A stretch of 64,000 nucleotides of DNA from Xiphias gladius (taxonomy: Eukaryota; Chordata; Actinopteri; Istiophoriformes; Xiphiidae), in the NCBI RefSeq assembly GCF_016859285.1, contig NC_053410.1, positions 585,694 to 649,693 of the forward strand. Direction: 5' to 3'. The translations under genes were made by a program, and so were the position numbers. Shown here in pieces: positions 22,824 through 35,124 of the stretch. The stretch's first letter is position 1; every line of letters begins with the position of its first letter. Below the pieces are notes generated by a model. It had not been told where the DNA came from and did not search any database. It saw only the letters and a list, made by a program, of their open reading frames with translations.

Positions 22824-25800
22824 ATGATGGGACCGAAGACGCCGCTGCTGGTCTCTTTGCTCGTCGCCCTGGGTAAGAGGACTTCCTGTTTCCTTCATGA
22901 GTTTAATCTGGTTTAACTTGCTGTGATGTGGGGAATGTCTGCATGTTCTGTCCTGAAGCTGATGAGGTCTCAGGGTTTCCCTCCGTCCATGTGACAGTTG
23001 TTTCAAGCTGCTTTTCAAATGTTCTTCTTTAAAAAGCTGCTTTCACTTGAGTTTCAATGTTTAACACTGAGCACAAAATGCTGTGGGGAGAGGCCTCAGC
23101 CGCCACCAGTCAAACAAAGAAATCTCCAGTACCAGCTGAGGTGAGGCAGCGTCGCAGAGTTTGACACTTTTGCTCGATAGTTTGATGCTTTTTTTCAGAA
23201 ACGGGCCGATTCTGCAAAACAGCCGAAGCTCCGAAAGGTCCTGTGTTCTCAAAACCATCAACAAACTCACACACGGGAGCCTAAAAACTCTGCAACAATC
23301 GTTTTCAACGACAAGGCGGCACGGTAAACGTTGAAACCTGCGGCTGTTTAGTGGCGGTGGTGAACAAAACCGGCCTCAATCGGTGAATGAGCCGACAACA
23401 GAATCACATTTCTCTTCACAGGAAATATGTGTGAAAAGAAAAGAGTAAGAGAGCGAGAGAACTCTAGAAAAACACCAGTCTCATCCTTGGTCTCCAGGGT
23501 CTAAAATGACAGAAAATAACCACGTGTAAGGTTCTGACTGTGTGTCCTGTCTTCTGTCCTCCTGCAGAGAGACAATCCCTCAGCGTTTAGTCCTTTTTCA
23601 CCTGATAGGTCACATTATCAAGACTTTTCTAAAAGCAGAACAGTTTCCTCCAAATTTAGCACAAACTTTAACCGAATTTCCAGAAAATCGTCTGGCGAAG
23701 TCTGGTCTCCCTCCACTGCTGCTGCGTGAACGTGAGCTGATCGACAGCTGGTGGAGTTGATTCTCCGGTCGCTGCCGTTAAACCACCACAGAAGAAGAGG
23801 ACGCGGCGAGACGAGGTCGTTAGAAGAGCTGCAGTCGGAGCTCAGACTCTGGGAAACCGTGTGGAGAAGGTGATGGAACCTGACGTTTCTGCTGGTTCCA
23901 TGTGTTGATGCGAGGAAGGTTCCAGCCTCCTCACGGCTCCTCACTGACCTGATGGTTCCCTCTCTTCACGCTTCGCAGACGTCAGCGATTATTCTGAATT
24001 TGCTGTGTTTCCATTCCACGAGCATAAAAACGTGTGTGGAAACACGCCTCATAACGAGCTCTGACCTCAGGAAACACAGACACTGTGAAAACATGAATGA
24101 GAATTGGGTTTTTGCAGAAAAAGCAGAGGATTGTCAGATTTCAGAGCGTCCTTAAACACAGCAGCAGGAAGCCTAATGAGGACACAAGCTGCTTCTCCTT
24201 CTGGTGGTTGCTCAAAGTTCCAGTTCCCCAGACAAATGGGTTTAGTCCATATTTGGTCTCATTTCTGTAACCAACCGTGCAGTTCATGTCCCGGGGCAGT
24301 TTTCTGAAAACTTCTACACTTTGACTCTTTTCATTTGTCTTTATTCAGAATCTGCAAAAGCCTGAAACACGATATTTTTAGTTTATTAGTAAAAATGCTT
24401 GAACGACATAAAAAGCACTGAAGAAAATATCAGACAAGTGTCAGAAATAAAAATACTCAAAGACCCTTTTCTGTCAACGGTTTAAGTCCTGCCAGCGCCC
24501 CCTACAGGCCGCAGAGTTCATCAGCACCTCAGTCTGATGATCGATTTATTCTGGTTAAAATCTGACCGGCAGCTGATGACGTCGTCGACCGATCCTCAGG
24601 CCACGAACACAAATGTCCTGCAAAGTAAAAATCCCTTTGAACAAGCTTTATTGATCGTCATCCTTCTCCTCCAGGGGTGAGCTCGGCAGCCGGCGGCCAC
24701 TATGGCTACTCCATGCCCGGCTCTCCGTTCAACATCAGCAGGACCGACCGCGGCCTCCAGCAGGTCGTCCTCGCCGCCACCCGCTCCTTCAACGACCGAT
24801 CGAACGATGCCTTCCTTTTCAAACCCTCCGCCATCCGCAGGGCGCAGCGACAGGTGAGACACACCTGGAACGAACTCACTCATTCTACACTCGTGTGTGT
24901 GTGGGGGGTCAAAGGTCTGGAGCAGCTCAATGGAAAACCCCTAGTCCTCAGTATTTACCTTTTTAAATAGCCTTAATTTACCCATTGATGCCTTTAAGGT
25001 AGTATTAATGGGTTACGTACTGGAATGTAATAAAAGAAGGTCTGAAGAGGTAAATATCCTTTTTATAGCGTGAAAGACATCCATGAATTTATACCTGACA
25101 AGGATCCTAATGAACTTTTCAGTTGAGATAAAAATGCATGGATGACTTTAATGCTGTTTGGTAAAATTGAAGGAACTTTATCCCCTAAAACCCAAAAAAA
25201 AACACTTTAATTTCAACTGTAAGGGTAAAAAAAAGATTTACGAATTACCATTGAATGCACCTCTGAATTTGTGCTTTAAATGATCTTAACTTTTCAGTCA
25301 AAGTACAAACCAAGGATTTATCCCCGATGGAGTTAGTTAATGAGTTCCTCTAAATATTCTGCAGGATCACGGCTGATGTTTCTCCTAAATTACCGTGGAT
25401 TAACTGATTTACAAGAAGTTTAAAAAAAAAAAAAAACCTTAAAAATGAGAAAATATCATTAAAGCCAAACCTGAACTGTTGCCTCAGAAAAATGAAGGAC
25501 ATTTTTAAAGGTAGGCTACAAGTAACGAACAGCTTTAATGTTATTTGGTAAAAACGTTTCCTAAAACATTTTAAGAGATAATGAAATACGTTTAAAAAGA
25601 GAGAATTAAATCTTCCTTAATACAGGCCGATTACAATCCAGTAATCCAATCAAATAGCTTCATCGCATCATAGCTGGGTGAGCTACAGGCAGTTCGCTCC
25701 ATCTCCTTTTTACATTCCTCCTCTCAAACCACACAGGCTCGTTAGACGGTGGAGCTATGCTAACAGTTTCCCTCTGCTACCAGTCTTTGTGCTAAGCTAG

Positions 25801-27619
25801 GCTAAACGTCCTGGACCTCCATCTGATACTACGTCAAAACGTGGAGATTTACTACATTAAAACTCTGATACTGAATCAAGATGGACGTACTGGGTCGGAA
25901 TGACGATTTTTATGTTAACACCAACGTTCGAGTCAGATGTTTCTCTGTCCATGTGAAACGTCGCCACAAAAACAGCGTCACTTCTCATCCTCTCATCTAT
26001 CCTCCCTGCAGCTTCCACACTTTTCACTCCTGGTGAAAGTCATTCCAGATGTTACTTCTCCATCTACATACGTGTGTGTTTCTGTCTCAGATTGTTAAAG
26101 GGATTCGATACATCGTAGATTTGGACATTTCCAGAACCGTCTGCCGTAAACGAGACCACATCGACAACCTGTCCCAGTGTGACTTTCAGCCTAAAGGTCG
26201 TCTGCACCAGGTGAGTCTGACCCGAGAACCTGATACCGCCGAGTGTAAAGACTCCGTCCTTCATTTAGGTAAAAGCACATAAATAATAAATAATATATAT
26301 AATAAATCGGTTGAATACGGCGCTTTTAATTGTACTCAAAGACAGGAACAGATAAAAGAGAGAAATATATTAAAAGGTGTGGGGGAGCAGCAAGAGCTCA
26401 TTTTTCACCCTTTAATAAACGACTGCAACTAACGATTCATTCTGGATTCATCTGCCGATTTATCTTCTCAGTTCATGTGTTTGGTTTGTTTTGTAAAGAT
26501 TCAACGGGGACTCAGAGTTTGTTTTGTCCAAACCTCAACACTATTACAACCAAGGGCATTGAAACACATGAAAATGATTCAAATGATTCAAAGGAGAAGC
26601 AGCAAACCTTCACAACTGAGGAGCTGGAACCGTGAAATGTTTGGGAGTTTTACATGAAAAATGACAAGTAATCATCACAATAGTTGACAATCAGTTTCCT
26701 GTCCGTCGGCAACAGAACAACCTGTTTTATAATCTCTTCATACCATTTGTCAAAAGTAACTGCAGCTGCCAGATAAATATGCTGCAGTACAAGTATAAAG
26801 TATCGGAACAGGGAAATACTCTAGGATGTAGTGATTGAGTAAATGTACTTAGTTACTTTCCAGCTCTGGTTTCACTGCTGTAGAACTGCACCTTTGAGCT
26901 CCAGGGTTATAAAGACAATCGCGGTTCTACCTGGGTCCTGAAAACCTTCCTTTCTTAGGACGAGTGATCCGATCCAGAAGCATTTCAGGCTGTTTTAATG
27001 AACCTGACGCCTCCGTGTCCTGAGTGCACATCTGCACTGGCTGGAGAAGATAACGGCTCTAGACTAAAACCTACAAGTGGATTTCATCAGGCAACAAATG
27101 CCTCATAATTTAAAAGGCGATCATGTGTTTTGTATGAAAAATATAGTAAAGAACAAAACTGAAATGTCGTGGAGCCGAAGGATGAAGCGACATGAAAAGA
27201 CTCAGGTAAAGTACAGGTGCCTCAGTTAGTTCGAAATGTAGTGATTGAGTAAATGTACTTAGTTACTTTCCACCTCTGTTTGACAGTTCGTTTTTATTAA
27301 GATTAAAAAATACGATAACTATTAATTTTGTTATCATCGTCGTCGTTGTTGTTGAGCGCAGAACAGATTCGTTTCCTCAGGTTGTTCTTTGTGTGAAGAT
27401 ACCTTCTCTACAGAATCTGGTTTTTGTCCAAATGTCCCACGTCTCACTGGGACCCGAGACACCGATGGAGCTCCAGAGACCCTACAGAGGACTTGTGGGT
27501 TTTAATGTGAAAAATCCACTTTGTGTTGTGTTTTCCAGACATTTCAGTGCCACTTTGAGGTTTGGGTGATTCCCTGGGACAATGAGACCAAGATCCTGGT
27601 CTTCCTATGTCAACCCTGA
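22824..27619 (+). CDS. cst7: Cystatin F-like type-2 cystatin, 4 exons, 142 aa
   Basis: Exons are 22824-22872, 24675-24853, 26091-26210 and 27539-27619; all junctions keep phase. The family consists of secreted or endolysosomal inhibitors of papain-type cysteine proteases; cystatin F acts on cathepsins C, H and L in immune cells. Residues 1-22 look like a signal peptide. The three protease wedges are present: the N-terminal Gly (P31-G32), QIVKG (76-80, split across exons 2 and 3) and IPW (127-129). The SND loop (59-61), which binds legumain in type-2 cystatins, is also present. Cys 94/106/120/140 fit the two standard disulfides. Sequons are N36-I-S and N131-E-T. Four exons, the TVCRK and CDFQ context, and the position between SYNDIG1 and APMAP favour CST7 over CST3. 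The N-terminal Cys used for dimerisation in mammalian cystatin F is not seen. The start is the first of two ATGs (22824 and 22827). Confidence 0.9.
23743..23987 (+). repeat. Dispersed repeat, inverted partner of 59432-59636
   Basis: The reverse complement of this segment aligns with 59432-59636 over about 200 bases. Shared words include GAGAGAGGGAACCATCAGG, GAGGAGCCGTGAGGAGGC and TCTTCTTCTGTGGTGG. It lies in intron 1 of the cystatin gene. This copy has about 30 extra internal bases. The element class is unknown. Confidence 0.8.
25735..25860 (-). repeat. Interspersed repeat with TTAGCACAAAGACTGG, copy 2 (inverted)
   Basis: Reverse-strand match to 17500-17640, lying in intron 2 of the cystatin gene. 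Confidence 0.6.
26822..27285. repeat. Two copies of a ~45-bp teleost repeat word
   Basis: ATGTAGTGATTGAGTAAATG followed by TACTTAGTTACTTTCCA occurs at 26826-26870 and again at 27238-27280. A diverged relative (GAGTACATCTACTCCAGTAC) is at 51430-51510. The motif is familiar from fish intergenic DNA. Confidence 0.6.
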
Positions 27620-27712
27620 GACCACCAGCTGCCTCAGAACCTCCATCCTCCAGATTTCTCTAAAGCCTCTCTTCCTGATGGAGTTTAACGGTGCTGGTGA
27701 CGGTCACACCCA

Positions 27713-28530
27713 CCTGTTCGCCTGTTCGCTTGTTCGCCTGTTTGCTTGTTCGCTTGTTAACCTGTTTGCTTGTTCGCCTGTTCGCTTGTTAACCTGTTCG
27801 CTTGTTCGCCTGTTCGCTTGTTCGCCTGTCGGCCTGTTTACCTGTTTGCTTGTTCGCCTGTTCGCTTGTTCGCCTGTTAACCTGTCGGTTATTCGCCTCT
27901 TTGCTTGTTCGCCTTTTCGCCTGTTAACCTGTTTGCTTGTTCGCCTGTCCACATGTTCGCCTGTTAACATGTTCGCCTGTTTACCTGTTCGCCTGTTAAC
28001 CTGTCGGTTTGTTCGCCTCTTCGCCTGTTTGCTTGTTCACCTTTTCGCCTGTTTGCTTGTTCGCCTTTTCGCCTGTTAACCTGTCGGTTTGTTCGCCTGT
28101 TAACCTGTTTGCTTGTTCGCCTGTCCACATGTTCGCCTGTTAACATGTTCGCCTGTTTACCTGTTCGCCTGTTAACCTGTCGGTTGTTCGCCTCTTCGCC
28201 TGTTTGCTTGTTCGCCTTTTCGCCTGTTTGCTTGTTCGCCTTTTCGCCTGTTAACCTGTCGGTTGTTCGCCTGTTCGCCTTTTCGCCTGTTAACCTGTTT
28301 GCTTGTTCGCCTGTCCACATGTTCGCCTGTTTACCTGTTTGCTTGTTCGCCTGTTAACCTGTCGGTTGTTCGCCTCTTCGCCTGTTTGCTTGTTCGCCTC
28401 TTCGCCTGTTTGCTTGTTCGCCTCTTCGCCTGTTTACCTGTTTGCTTGTTCGCCTGTCCGCCTGTTAACCTGTTTGCTTGTTCGCCTGTCCACATGTTCG
28501 CCTGTTTGCTTGTTCGCCTGTTCGCCTGTC
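27713..28530. repeat. 8-bp minisatellite, copy 1 (~818 bp)
   Basis: About 100 units of CTGTTCGC and variants (CTGTTTGC, TTGTTCGC, CTGTTAAC, CTGTCGGT). An 8-base unit is not a multiple of three, so each forward frame cycles through the same 8-residue peptide (LFACSPVR), and the reverse strand gives TGEQANRR. This explains the long open frames on both strands. It begins 94 bases after the cst7 stop and precedes the AATAAA at 28591, so it may be part of the 3' UTR. Confidence 0.95.
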
Positions 28531-28590
28531 TGATTCGCTGCTCTCAGCCTCTCATCTCATCTCGTCTGTAAATGAAATCTTCTCACTCAG

Positions 28591-28596
28591 AATAAA
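28591..28596 (+). terminator. Candidate poly(A) signal of cst7 (AATAAA)
   Basis: First AATAAA after the cst7 stop codon; repeated at 30268-30273 in the second unit. Another AATAAA lies at about 28826. Confidence 0.4.
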
Positions 28597-29216
28597 ACAG
28601 CCAGGTACCTATAGGACGCCCAGGTTCTTCTGCAGACCGCAGCCTATGACGCCGCCTGCTGGTCAGAAGGATGAACGGCAGACAGGTGGACTGAACTGCA
28701 CAGAACCTCAACCTGAGACGAGACCAGAATCTGACTTTAGTTTCAACATGTAAAAAGTTCTTGTGCCTTAGGAATGTTTAACACCCAAGAAGTCTGCACG
28801 TAAAGTTCCAGTAATTATGAAAACAATAAAAACAGTGGTTCATTATGAAACTGAATCCTGATGTTTACTGATTAATAATGATTTAATGTGATTTTAATCT
28901 ATAAATGAGTGGATTTAAATATATTAGGATCTTTTTTAAAGAATTATTTTCAGGGTTTAGGACTTCACAAGGTCTTGAAACTGACGCAGGAACACGAAAG
29001 CCGGCCCAGAATCGATACCACAATGCAACAGTAGTGTTAGGACTCTGAGCCCCTTTATTTTGAAATTTCATTCATTTACCCATTAATGATGATTTAATTA
29101 AGGTGAAAAGAGAACTACTGTTAATTATGGGGAACTTGAAATTAATTTTTCCAGAGACCCTACAGAGGACTTGTGGGTTTTAATGTGAAAAATCCCCTTT
29201 GTGTTGTGTTTTCCAG

Positions 29217-29297
29217 ACATTTCAGTGCCACTTTGAGGTTTGGGTGATTCCCTGGGACAATGAGACCAAGATCCTGGTCTTCCTATGTCAACCCTGA
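29217..29297 (+). pseudogene. cst7: Duplicated cst7 terminal exon
   Basis: This 81-base segment repeats exon 4 (27539-27619) with its TTTTCCAG acceptor. The coding sequence appears identical: TFQCHFEVWVIPWDNETK through the TGA at 29295-29297. Because the acceptor and phase are intact it could serve as an alternative last exon producing the same protein. Nothing in the sequence shows which copy is used, so calling it a pseudogene is only a default. Confidence 0.6.
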
Positions 29298-29390
29298 GAC
29301 CACCAGCTGCCTCAGAACCTCCATCCTCCAGATTTCTCTAAAGCCTCTCTTCCTGATGGAGTTTAACGGTGCTGGTGACGGTCACACCCA

Positions 29391-30206
29391 CCTGTTCGCC
29401 TGTTCGCTTGTTCGCCTGTTTGCTTGTTCGCTTGTTAACCTGTTTGCTTGTTCGCCTGTTCGCTTGTTAACCTGTTCGCTTATTCGCCTGTTCGCTTGTT
29501 CGCCTGTCGGCCTGTTTACCTGTTTGCTTGTTCGCCTGTTCGCTTGTTCGCCTGTTAACCTGTCGGTTATTCGCCTCTTTGCTTGTTCGCCTTTTCGCCT
29601 GTTAACCTGTTTGCTTGTTCGCCTGTCCACATGTTCGCCTGTTAACATGTTCGCCTGTTTACCTGTTCGCCTGTTAACCTGTCGGTTGTTCGCCTCTTCG
29701 CCTGTTTGCTTGTTCACCTTTTCGCCTGTTTGCTTGTTCGCCTTTTCGCCTGTTAACCTGTCGGTTGTTCGCCTGTTAACCTGTTTGCTTGTTCGCCTGT
29801 CCACATGTTCGCCTGTTAACATGTTCGCCTGTTTACCTGTTCGCCTGTTAACCTGTCGGTTGTTCGCCTCTTCGCCTGTTTGCTTGTTCGCCTTTTCGCC
29901 TGTTTGCTTGTTCGCCTTTTCGCCTGTTAACCTGTCGGTTGTTCGCCTGTTCGCCTTTTCGCCTGTTCACCTGTTTGCTTGTTCGCCTGTCCACATGTTC
30001 GCCTGTTTACCTGTTTGCTTGTTCGCCTGTTAACCTGTCGGTTGTTCGCCTCTTCGCCTGTTTGCTTGTTCGCCTCTTCGCCTGTTTGCTTGTTCGCCTC
30101 TTCGCCTGTTTACCTGTTTGCTTGTTCGCCTGTCCGCCTGTTAACCTGTTTGCTTGTTCGCCTGTCCACATGTTCGCCTGTTTGCTTGTTCGCCTGTTCG
30201 CCTGTC
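29391..30206. repeat. 8-bp minisatellite, copy 2 (~816 bp)
   Basis: The same array inside duplication unit 2. The order of variant units is almost the same as in copy 1, so the array was duplicated as a block and did not expand independently. Confidence 0.95.
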
Positions 30207-30824
30207 TGATTCGCTGCTCTCAGCCTCTCATCTCATCTCGTCTGTAAAATGAAATCTTCTCACTCAGAATAAAACAGCCAGGTACCTATAGGACGCCCAG
30301 GTTCTTCTGCAGACCGCAGCCTATGACGCCGCCTGCTGGTCAGAAGGATGAACGGCAGACAGGTGGACTGAACTGCACAGAACCTCAACCTGAGACGAGA
30401 CCAGAATCTGACTTTAGTTTCAACATGTAAAAAGTTCTTGTGCCTTAGGAATGTTTAACACCCAAGAAGTCTGCACGTAAAGTTCCAGTAATTATGAAAA
30501 CAATAAAAACAGTGGTTCATTATGAAACTGAATCCCTGATGTTTACTGATTAATAATGATTTAATGTGATTTTAATCTATAAATGAGTGGATTTAAATAT
30601 ATTAGGATCTTTTTTAAAGAATTATTTTCAGGGTTTAGGACTTCACAAGGTCTTGAAACTGACGCAGGAACACGAAAGCCGGCCCAGAATCGATACCACA
30701 ATGCAACAGTAGTGTTAGGACTCTGAGCCCCTTTATTTTGAAATTTCATTCATTTACCCATTAATGATGATTTAATTAAGGTGAAAAGAGAACTACTGTT
30801 AATTATGGGGAACTTGAAATTAAT

Positions 30825-32948
30825 GTTCAAAAATATTTTATCCTATTAAAAAAAACCCTTAATGTTCCGCTCTATTAAAGTTTCCGTGAATTTGTCCAGT
30901 CACCTTAACAGGTCCTTGAATTGACAGTTAATACTTGGAATAAATATTCCAAATGGACGTGTAAATTGAATGAAAGCACCAAACACTTGTCTTTAGGTGG
31001 AATTTGAACATCAGACCGTCCATCTGTAGTGGACACGCCGAGACGTCCACGAGCGTCGGTGAAGAATCACCTGAAAAGGTGAGACGGGTTTTTAGTGTCT
31101 CTCTGCACCTGAAACGCTGTCATTTTCTCTCCTCAGCCTTTTCTCAACATGAGGTTTCACTGGTTTATTTACTTTCCACGCTGATGGATCATTTCCGACG
31201 CCGCATCACGCTTTCAAATCTCAAACATTAAACAATGTTGTTACTACCGATGGACAAAACTGTCAAAATAAGACTCATCTCAGCTGGACTCCAACCCTCG
31301 GGTTCATGAAAACTTCAGATTTTATTCAGGTTTTATTCAAAGGAAGCTGAAAAGCTGCAGAACAGGTTCATCCACTGCAAACAAAGACAGATCCAAATAC
31401 AGGAGGAGGTCAGCCCGTCGTCAGGTGCCAAGAAGGAACAATCCAGAAATACACGTGAAAAGTGATCAGGAGGGAGGAAGGAGGCAGGAGCAGCTCTTTA
31501 AGTCACAGCTCTGAGCTTCAACCCACAGAAAACTGCGCCTGGCTCCCAGAAAAACGTCTTAGTGCAAAGAAACACAAGCTAAATTTGGCAACTCGTCTCA
31601 ACGACTCAGGCACGAAAAACTCAACACACGATAAAACGTCAAAACAACGCACTCGTCGTTTCAGGAGCAGAAGCTGAACGCTGCTGATTTAAAGACGCCG
31701 AATTAATTATGGGATCTCAACATAACGAGCTGTTTTCCCGTAGGAACCAGATGTGGTTTGTAACGGAACCAGACTCGAACATCAGCTGAGCTGCAAATCC
31801 TGGTAACTGCTCTGAAAACTGAACGTGAGCAACAGCTGTCATTTCCAGATCCTGAGATCACCAAGACGTGACCTCGGCACAACCCGGAGATGGTTTCGTT
31901 TGGCGAGCGAGAAATGTATGAACAACCTTCCTCTGATTTAGAGTCAAGCGAGGCAAACGTCAGACTAAGTTAACGGAACGGATGAAAGTCGGAAAGTCAT
32001 GGCCACGATGTGGTTTTCCCAGGTTAGAAGTAAAGCAGCTAACTGGGAACCGGTAGAGCTCCTCCTATCGTTTCCTTCTTTAACCACAGTCCGCGCTTCG
32101 ACGCGCGTCTGTCGGCTCAGGCCAAACACGTCACGTATTCCAGTGAGAAACGGCAGCTAGAGGCAGCAACGACCGTCAGCTCCGTCAGCAAGTAACACGT
32201 AACGTTAGCACGTGCGCCAGGCCGCCTTGTCTGTTCTCGGGCTGAGAGCCGGTCGAAATCTTTTGATACCGGCCCCCAAGTTTCAGCACCGAGACCATAA
32301 TGATACTCGGTTCGATTCCTTAGTTTGAGAAACGTGGAAATCTTTTCCTACAAAAATTCCTTTTTTCATTGAACAGAAGAAAAAAAACAAACACCATCAG
32401 CGGAACAAGAACTTTGTCCGAATTAAACGAAGTCTGGAACCGGCAGAAATGATGATTTAAATCAGGAACTCTCCCGTCGACGAACGGGTCAAGATTATCG
32501 ATTTAAACTTTCAATTGAGCATTTGCCCGTTCCGGCCTCGCCAACGTAAATGTTAGTAAAAAGAATAGACAACGAGCATCTTCAGCGTTTCCTGGCATTA
32601 GTTGTTAGTTGCAGCTCTGATCAGTCTGACCAGACGTTTGATGTCGACTTTCTGTGCCTGACGGACACGTTTCAGTCTGAACCGACGAGGTAAAGGTTTG
32701 ATATCCGTCCCACTCGCACACACAAACACAAACACACAACCCGAGGCGGTTCCGTCGCATGCGTCCTCTTGGAGACCATGAATGTTTCATTTCACGTCGA
32801 TCCACCAGAATGTAAGTTTTTAATTCAGCTCCTGCATCAAAACGTGACAGTTGAAGACAAACGCTTTGTCCTGGTTTCAGACTTCACACCGATCCTACAG
32901 TCACACACACAAGTCTCACATGTCCGTCTGCTCATCCCTCGGTTTTTT
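30825..32948 (-). other. cst7-apmap interval, including probable apmap 3' UTR
   Basis: On the minus strand, AATAAA occurs at 31332-31337 and 31321-31326. These are the best apmap poly(A) signals, which would give a 3' UTR of about 1.6 kb from the stop at 32949. No other gene is visible. Short open frames at 31004-31677 lack motifs. Confidence 0.45.
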
Positions 32949-35092
32949 TTACGCCTCGCGCAGGTCGAGTTTGGCGACGTACGGCGAGCGGAAGGAACCC
33001 AGGTACAGGCTCCCGTCGTGCTCGTGGGCCTCGCTGACGTAAGCCGCCACCAGGCCGTTGGGGTCGTGGAAGCTCCGTGTGCAGATGCCGCCGTCGTGGA
33101 GCTCCGCCACCAAACTGTACCGAGGGACGAACTTCATCAGCACCTCCTGACTGAAGAGCTGGAGAGGGGACGATGACCGAGAAGGAGACGGAGGGAAAGA
33201 AAGAGGAGGTGAGGGGCGGGAAGGTCAGAAGAGGTGGAGGGGAAAGGAAGGATGAAGAGAGGCAGGGAGTGAGTAATAGGCAAGGCAGAAAGAGTGAAGG
33301 ACGTAGGAGGCAAGGAGGGAAGACCAAGGAGGGAAGAGGGATACAAAAAAGGAGGGAGGAAACGGACAAAAACCAGATGAGTGAGTGTCACAGCACAGTC
33401 CGGACTCTTGTGTAAAAACTGGGTGAAAATACATTCTGCAATATTCCTGGAAAACTTCCAGGACGTTCACGGGTCAGAGCTCCATCTGGGGACATGTTTC
33501 GTCAACACTCGAGACATTCACGAGAGGAGACGACGAGTTCATTACTGTCTCTGCAGGGAGAGTTATTGTGGACGGCTGAGACATCAGCTGTTATCGTCTC
33601 TAAATAAACACCTGTCAGTCTTGTATTGTCCATACATGGACACCTTGAGAGCTGGTTATCGTGGAAATGTGGACACCTGGGAGCATTTATCGTCTCTGTT
33701 GTCTCTACGCCAACGCCCGGGAGTGGGTTATCATCCTTACTTGAACACCTGGGAGTCGGTCGTCTCTACGTGGACACCCGGCGGTTCATCACTGTCCCTA
33801 CTTGGACAACATTATCACATCTGGTTTCACCTCTGAGATGTTTCAGGAAGCCTGGACCTGCTCTCTGTGTTGTTTTTTTTACCTTAAAGATGAGTTTCTT
33901 GATCCAGGGTCTCTGGGACAGGAAGTCCAGCATGGAAAAGCCGGGGTTCGGCCGCACCGCAGACATGGCCACCCAATAACCGCCAGTCGAACTTGGACGG
34001 ATGTTGTCAGGAAAACCGGGCAGGTTGTCCATGAACGTGTCCATCCCACCTTTGTTTAGACCGGCCACGTGGACTCTGGTACAGAAAAAGAAAGACGGAT
34101 GGTTTGTAGAGGCCCCGACTGCCTGGAGCAGCAGCTACAGTCTGTGCTCCTACTGGTTTAGGATTTTTCCGCAGGGAAGATGAATTTGATTTGTCGGACC
34201 ACGTCACATGGCACGTCGTATCGTATCGCACTGCGCCGCGCAGGATTTTGTCGCATTGTAGATGTTAAATCACGGTTTGGTGAAACGGTTTAAAACATTC
34301 AAAAATCAACTAAGATCATCAACAGATTGTGAAGACAACACAGTTGGACATTGTGTCGGTGACGTCTGCGGGATATCTACTGAAGTTAGCATGCTAACCA
34401 GCTAGCCCCGCCTCGTAGTACCGCTTTGTACCTGAAGAGGCGACAGTGAGTCACGGCAGCATCCAATCTGCCCTCAGTCCAACACGAGGGACGAAGACGT
34501 AGTAGCTGTGAGTGGGTTTATAAACCTACTCACAGCTACTACGTCTTCGTCCTACCTACGTACGTGTTGCAGTCGTCCTCTCTCGGCCACATTCCTCCAT
34601 CTTTCCTCGAGCCCGGCTACTGATGCTGCTGCTCCCTCGCCTTAAATAGGGGCCGTTGTTTCCCTGAAAAACGTCGCTAACCTACGGTTTAACGTCCAAA
34701 GCTTTTCCTCCTATTCGACCTGCGAGGCCTCCTCTGACGACCTTTGACCGAGGGCCTCTATGTAAACACATACATTCAGTTCTACATTTGTGACCATTCA
34801 CCTCAGCCCCTATTGGTTTGGAGCATGAATTCAACAGTTCTTATTTTTACACACTGCCCCTCTAATAACCACTTACACGTCCTCGGATCTGTCCTTGAAA
34901 TCTACTCTAAACCTGTCGTTAAATGTCTATCGGTGCTTATAGGTACAAAATAAAGTCTATGTAAAGTTGTATTTATATAATGTTGAGATTTGACATCGAG
35001 TTCAGCAGAGAAACGATTTGAGCTCAGAGTGTTTCCATCACAGCAGGAAGGATGAAAATAAACCAACACCTCCCACTACAACTGCTGACCTG

Positions 35093-35124
<32 letters not shown>

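Larger units (their letters stand above)
22873..26090. other. Introns 1 and 2 of cst7
   Basis: No additional exon seen. Intron 2 (24854-26090) is AT-rich with repeated TTTAA-type words. Intron 1 carries the dispersed repeat listed separately. Confidence 0.5.
27473..29150 (+). repeat. Tandem duplication unit 1 (~1678 bp), includes cst7 exon 4
   Basis: Starts at CCAGAGACCCTACAGAGG, 66 bases before cst7 exon 4. It contains that exon, the 8-bp minisatellite, an AATAAA at 28591-28596 and a downstream unique block, and it ends GGAACTTGAAATTAAT plus a few T. Unit 2 repeats all of it at an offset of 1678 bases with very few differences (for example CCACTTTG versus CCCCTTTG before the acceptor, and single-base indels). 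Confidence 0.95.
29151..30824 (+). repeat. Tandem duplication unit 2, includes a second cst7 exon 4
   Basis: A direct head-to-tail copy of 27473-29150. Both units are about 1674 bases before the junction T run. After ATTAAT at 30821-30824 the sequences diverge. Confidence 0.95.

Noticed and set aside
29260-30033. A 257-residue frame beginning MRPRSWSSYVNPETT with LFACSPVR-type repeats, and its twin at 27582
   Set aside because: The start is an out-of-frame reading of cst7 exon 4, and the rest is the 8-bp minisatellite, which stays open for arithmetic reasons.
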